Shown: in pieces, positions 24,681-26,402 of the stretch
Position numbering within the stretch: position 1 is the first letter of the stretch
How the letters are laid out: each line of letters opens with the position of its first letter
Assembly: GCA_900752285.1 (NCBI GenBank)
Contig: CAADUW010000058.1
Location: forward strand, 1 to 26,402
Source: an uncultured Oscillospiraceae bacterium
GTDB taxonomy: Bacteria; Bacillota; Clostridia; Oscillospirales; Oscillospiraceae
DNA: 26,402 nt
Direction: 5' to 3'
Notes under the pieces: generated by a model
Seen by the model: the letters and a program-made list of their open reading frames with translations, nothing else
Databases searched by the model: none
What the model was told of the DNA's origin: nothing
Program-made: the position numbers and the translations under genes

Positions 24681-24741
24681 TTTGGGATATTATCTCATGG
24701 ATGTGCAGAAGATGCTAGGCGGTGGGTTATTGAGCGCTTAC

Positions 24742-24829
24742 TGCGTTTCAGAGTTTTTCATAGTAGTTTAATTCTAATGCAAAAAACCACATCAGCCAAG
24801 GCTTAATAGTGACAAGTAACTATTTTGTC
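24742..24829. other. junction between IS66 and the recombinase gene
   Basis: No gene. An inverted pair AATAGT (24805-24810) and ACTATT (24819-24824) with an 8-base centre could be part of a crossover site for the adjacent serine recombinase, but this is weak. The sequence is AT-rich relative to the chromosome genes. Confidence 0.25.
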
Positions 24830-24872
24830 GCAGAGAACGGTGTGACCCGAAGGTCACGCCGTTTTTCTGCGT
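24830..24872 (-). terminator. hairpin at the end of the recombinase gene
   Basis: The inner arms AACGGTGTGACC (24836-24847) and GGTCACGCCGTT (24852-24863) contain one G-U pair, extended by CGCAGA/TCTGCG outside. It overlaps the last codons of the recombinase on the minus strand. Confidence 0.65.
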
Positions 24873-26402
24873 TCATAGGTTGTTTGTGTGACAATAGGCT
24901 CGGAAATAACGGGAATATCCACATCGTCCACAAAGTTGAAAAAAATCTTCACTTTCTGCTTGCGCTTGCCGCTGGACTTGTCCGGGGCATAGACAACGAT
25001 CTTCTTGATATACTCGTTCACGATGGTCTGTGTCAGTTCCTCCACATCCACATATTTCTGTGTCAGGGCGATAAAGGCATCCAGACCGTCATTCATTTCT
25101 TCCCGCTGTTCCACCCATTCTTCGATAACTTCAATTTCGAGCTTTAACCGTTCCTGTTCGGCTTCATAGTCCGCAGACATCTTTCTGTATCTGTCCTGAT
25201 TGAGATTTCCAAGAACATAGTCCTCGTACAGCCGGGAGATGATGACATCCAGATCGGCAAGGCGTTTCTTTGCCTGTTCCAGCTTCTTTTTGTCATCCCG
25301 GATGCTGCGCTCCTGGTCAGTCCTGCGGCATTGCAGCCATTCCTCCTGAAAACCGTCCACATCGCTTCGGATATACTCATTGACTGCCCGGATGCGTTCC
25401 AGAACGATTTCACGAAGCACATCTTCCCGGATATAGTGGGCAGTACAAGTACCACGGTTGCTCTTGTAGTTGTTGCAGACGTAGTGATCCTGCTTGCCCT
25501 CAAAGCTTTTGCTTGTGGCAAAGTGGAGCTTGCCGCCGCAATCGGCACAAAACAGAAGCCCTGAGAACAATCCCTGCCGTTCCGCTTTTGCGGGGCGGCG
25601 TTTGTTTTTCCTCAGTTCCTGCACCCTGTCAAACTGTGCCTGAGATACAATCGCTTCCTGTGTGTCCGGCAGATAAAACATATTCTCCGGCTCATTGGGA
25701 ATCCGCTTTTTCAGCTTGTAGGACTTGGAATAAGTCTTGAAGTTGCAGGTACAGCCTGTGTACTCCTGCCGTTCCAAAATCCCTACAATGGACTGGTTGC
25801 TCCAGTGGTACGGTCTTTCCGGCATCGGCTTTTTCTTTCGCTTGGCATACAGAGCTTTTGCGGTCAGAATCTGCTTTTCTTCCAGAATCCTTGCAATCTG
25901 CTCCGGGCCTTTGCCGTCAATGCAAAGGTCGAAGATGAGCTTGACTACCGGAGCCGCTTCTTCATCCAGAATCCAGTGATCCTTGTCCTCCGGGTCACAG
26001 CGGTATCCGTAGGGCGGTTTGCCCATGTGCTTCCCACTGGTTCCTCTCTGCCGCAAACTGACACGGACTTTCTTGCTGGTATCACGGGGATACCACTCGT
26101 TGAACAGATTACGGATTGCGGCGAAGCCCTCGCTGTCTCCCCGGTTGCTGTCCACACCATCATTTACGGCGATAAAGCGGACATCGTAGCTCGGAAAGAT
26201 AATATCCGTATATTGTCCAACAGTCAGATAGTCACGACCAAATCGGCTGAGGTCTTTGACCAGCCAGCAGCCTACAAGCCCCTGCTTGACAAGCTCAAAG
26301 CCCTCCTGCACACCGGGACGATTGAAGTTCGTCCCCGTATAACCGTCATCCACCAGAATTTTCAGGTTTGTATACCCGTGGTCACGGGCATATCGGGTTA
26401 AA
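24854..26402 (-). CDS. large serine recombinase, TnpX/Tn4451 type (5' end outside the window)
   Basis: At least 515 aa. The frame is open to the right edge and reads LTRYARDHGYTNLKILVDDG before the GTG at 26353, so that codon is not the start and the N-terminal part with the catalytic Ser is missing from view. Visible parts in order: the resolvase core (VDDGYTGTNFNRPGVQ, KDLSRFGRDYLTVGQY), a recombinase domain (GKPPYGYR ... ILEEKQILTAKAL), a zinc ribbon (FCADCGGKLHF ... YVCNNYKSNRGTC), a coiled coil (about 110 residues rich in Lys/Glu/Arg) and a DUF4368-like end (YIKKIVVYAPDKSSGKRKQK). Such enzymes excise and integrate Clostridia conjugative or mobilisable transposons and are usually encoded at one end. 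This suggests an integrated element extending right. Codon use (AAG/GAA/TCC mixed, lower GC) differs from the chromosomal genes. Confidence 0.93.
   Translation of the reverse strand, partial: LTRYARDHGYTNLKILVDDGYTGTNFNRPGVQEGFELVKQGLVGCWLVKDLSRFGRDYLTVGQYTDIIFPSYDVRFIAVNDGVDSNRGDSEGFAAIRNLFNEWYPRDTSKKVRVSLRQRGTSGKHMGKPPYGYRCDPEDKDHWILDEEAAPVVKLIFDLCIDGKGPEQIARILEEKQILTAKALYAKRKKKPMPERPYHWSNQSIVGILERQEYTGCTCNFKTYSKSYKLKKRIPNEPENMFYLPDTQEAIVSQAQFDRVQELRKNKRRPAKAERQGLFSGLLFCADCGGKLHFATSKSFEGKQDHYVCNNYKSNRGTCTAHYIREDVLREIVLERIRAVNEYIRSDVDGFQEEWLQCRRTDQERSIRDDKKKLEQAKKRLADLDVIISRLYEDYVLGNLNQDRYRKMSADYEAEQERLKLEIEVIEEWVEQREEMNDGLDAFIALTQKYVDVEELTQTIVNEYIKKIVVYAPDKSSGKRKQKVKIFFNFVDDVDIPVISEPIVTQTTYERRKTA

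Larger units (their letters stand above)
22171..24741 (-). mobile_element. IS66 family insertion sequence (about 2.57 kb)
   Basis: The ends are inverted: GTAAGCGCTCAACAACC at 22171 and the complement of GTAAGCGCTCAATAACC ending at 24741, with about 22 bp of imperfect match and the GTAAGCG tip typical of IS66. It encodes tnpA, tnpB and tnpC on the minus strand. The 8 flanking bases on the left (22163-22170) and right (24742-24749) do not match, so no target duplication is seen. The tnpC stop lies in a 13-bp hairpin (22200-22212 with 22221-22233) that may be its terminator. Confidence 0.93.

Overview
The window looks like chromosome from a GC-rich (roughly 58%) gut Clostridia member, probably Oscillospiraceae/Ruminococcaceae. 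The evidence is strong AGGAGG-type ribosome binding sites, TTGACA/TATAAT promoters, a DUF1540 protein, a NifU-like/GGGtGRT gene pair, an HgdC-type activase, dispersed palindromic mini-elements, and an IS66 copy next to a TnpX-type serine recombinase. The family assignment is inference from gene content; no rRNA is present.

Layout. 1-1000: intergenic repeats, then a membrane-anchored C39-like cysteine peptidase. 1185-3364: a pseudouridine salvage operon (HTH-fused PsuK kinase, then PsuG glycosidase) with a consensus promoter and a strong terminator. 3515-5789: a small cysteine-rich DUF1540 gene (54 aa) on the minus strand, divergent from a strongly promoted operon of a NifU-like scaffold and a GGGtGRT protein. 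6055-7188: a zinc-ribbon membrane protein with an acidic Ser/Asp/Trp tail. 7486-9868 (minus): a three-gene operon of a CooC-like nickel-insertion ATPase, an HgdC/BadF-type Fe-S activase and a small protein resembling the middle domain of acetyl-CoA synthase. 10063-15443: an AraC regulator divergent from a ROK sugar kinase and a GH2 beta-galactosidase, with repeated ATGCAA-type half-sites between them. 15511-17355: tsaE, tsaB, upp. 17499-21914: murI, udk, a HAD phosphatase, a DUF89 protein and fumC, tightly packed. 21924-22096: tRNA-Val(CAC) with its own promoter and terminator. 22171-24741: an IS66 element whose transposase carries an in-frame amber codon. 24854 to the end: a serine recombinase running off the window, probably the edge of a larger mobile element.

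How it fits together. PsuK/PsuG release uracil and ribose 5-phosphate from pseudouridine, Upp converts uracil to UMP and Udk converts uridine to UMP, so three pyrimidine salvage steps lie in this window at separate loci. AraC, ROK kinase and LacZ form a galactoside-use locus: beta-galactosidase releases glucose, which the ROK kinase can phosphorylate. No transporter is present.

The best candidates for undescribed biology are the CooC-like/activase/ACS-like trio, which looks like an ATP-driven metallocentre assembly or activation module without its usual CODH/ACS enzyme in view, and the NifU-like/GGGtGRT pair, a conserved couple with no assigned function that I know of. Three copies of a mini-element with GATAAAYYGGAATTTA ends and a second family with TAAGGCARCACCGCRCAATT ends punctuate the left third.
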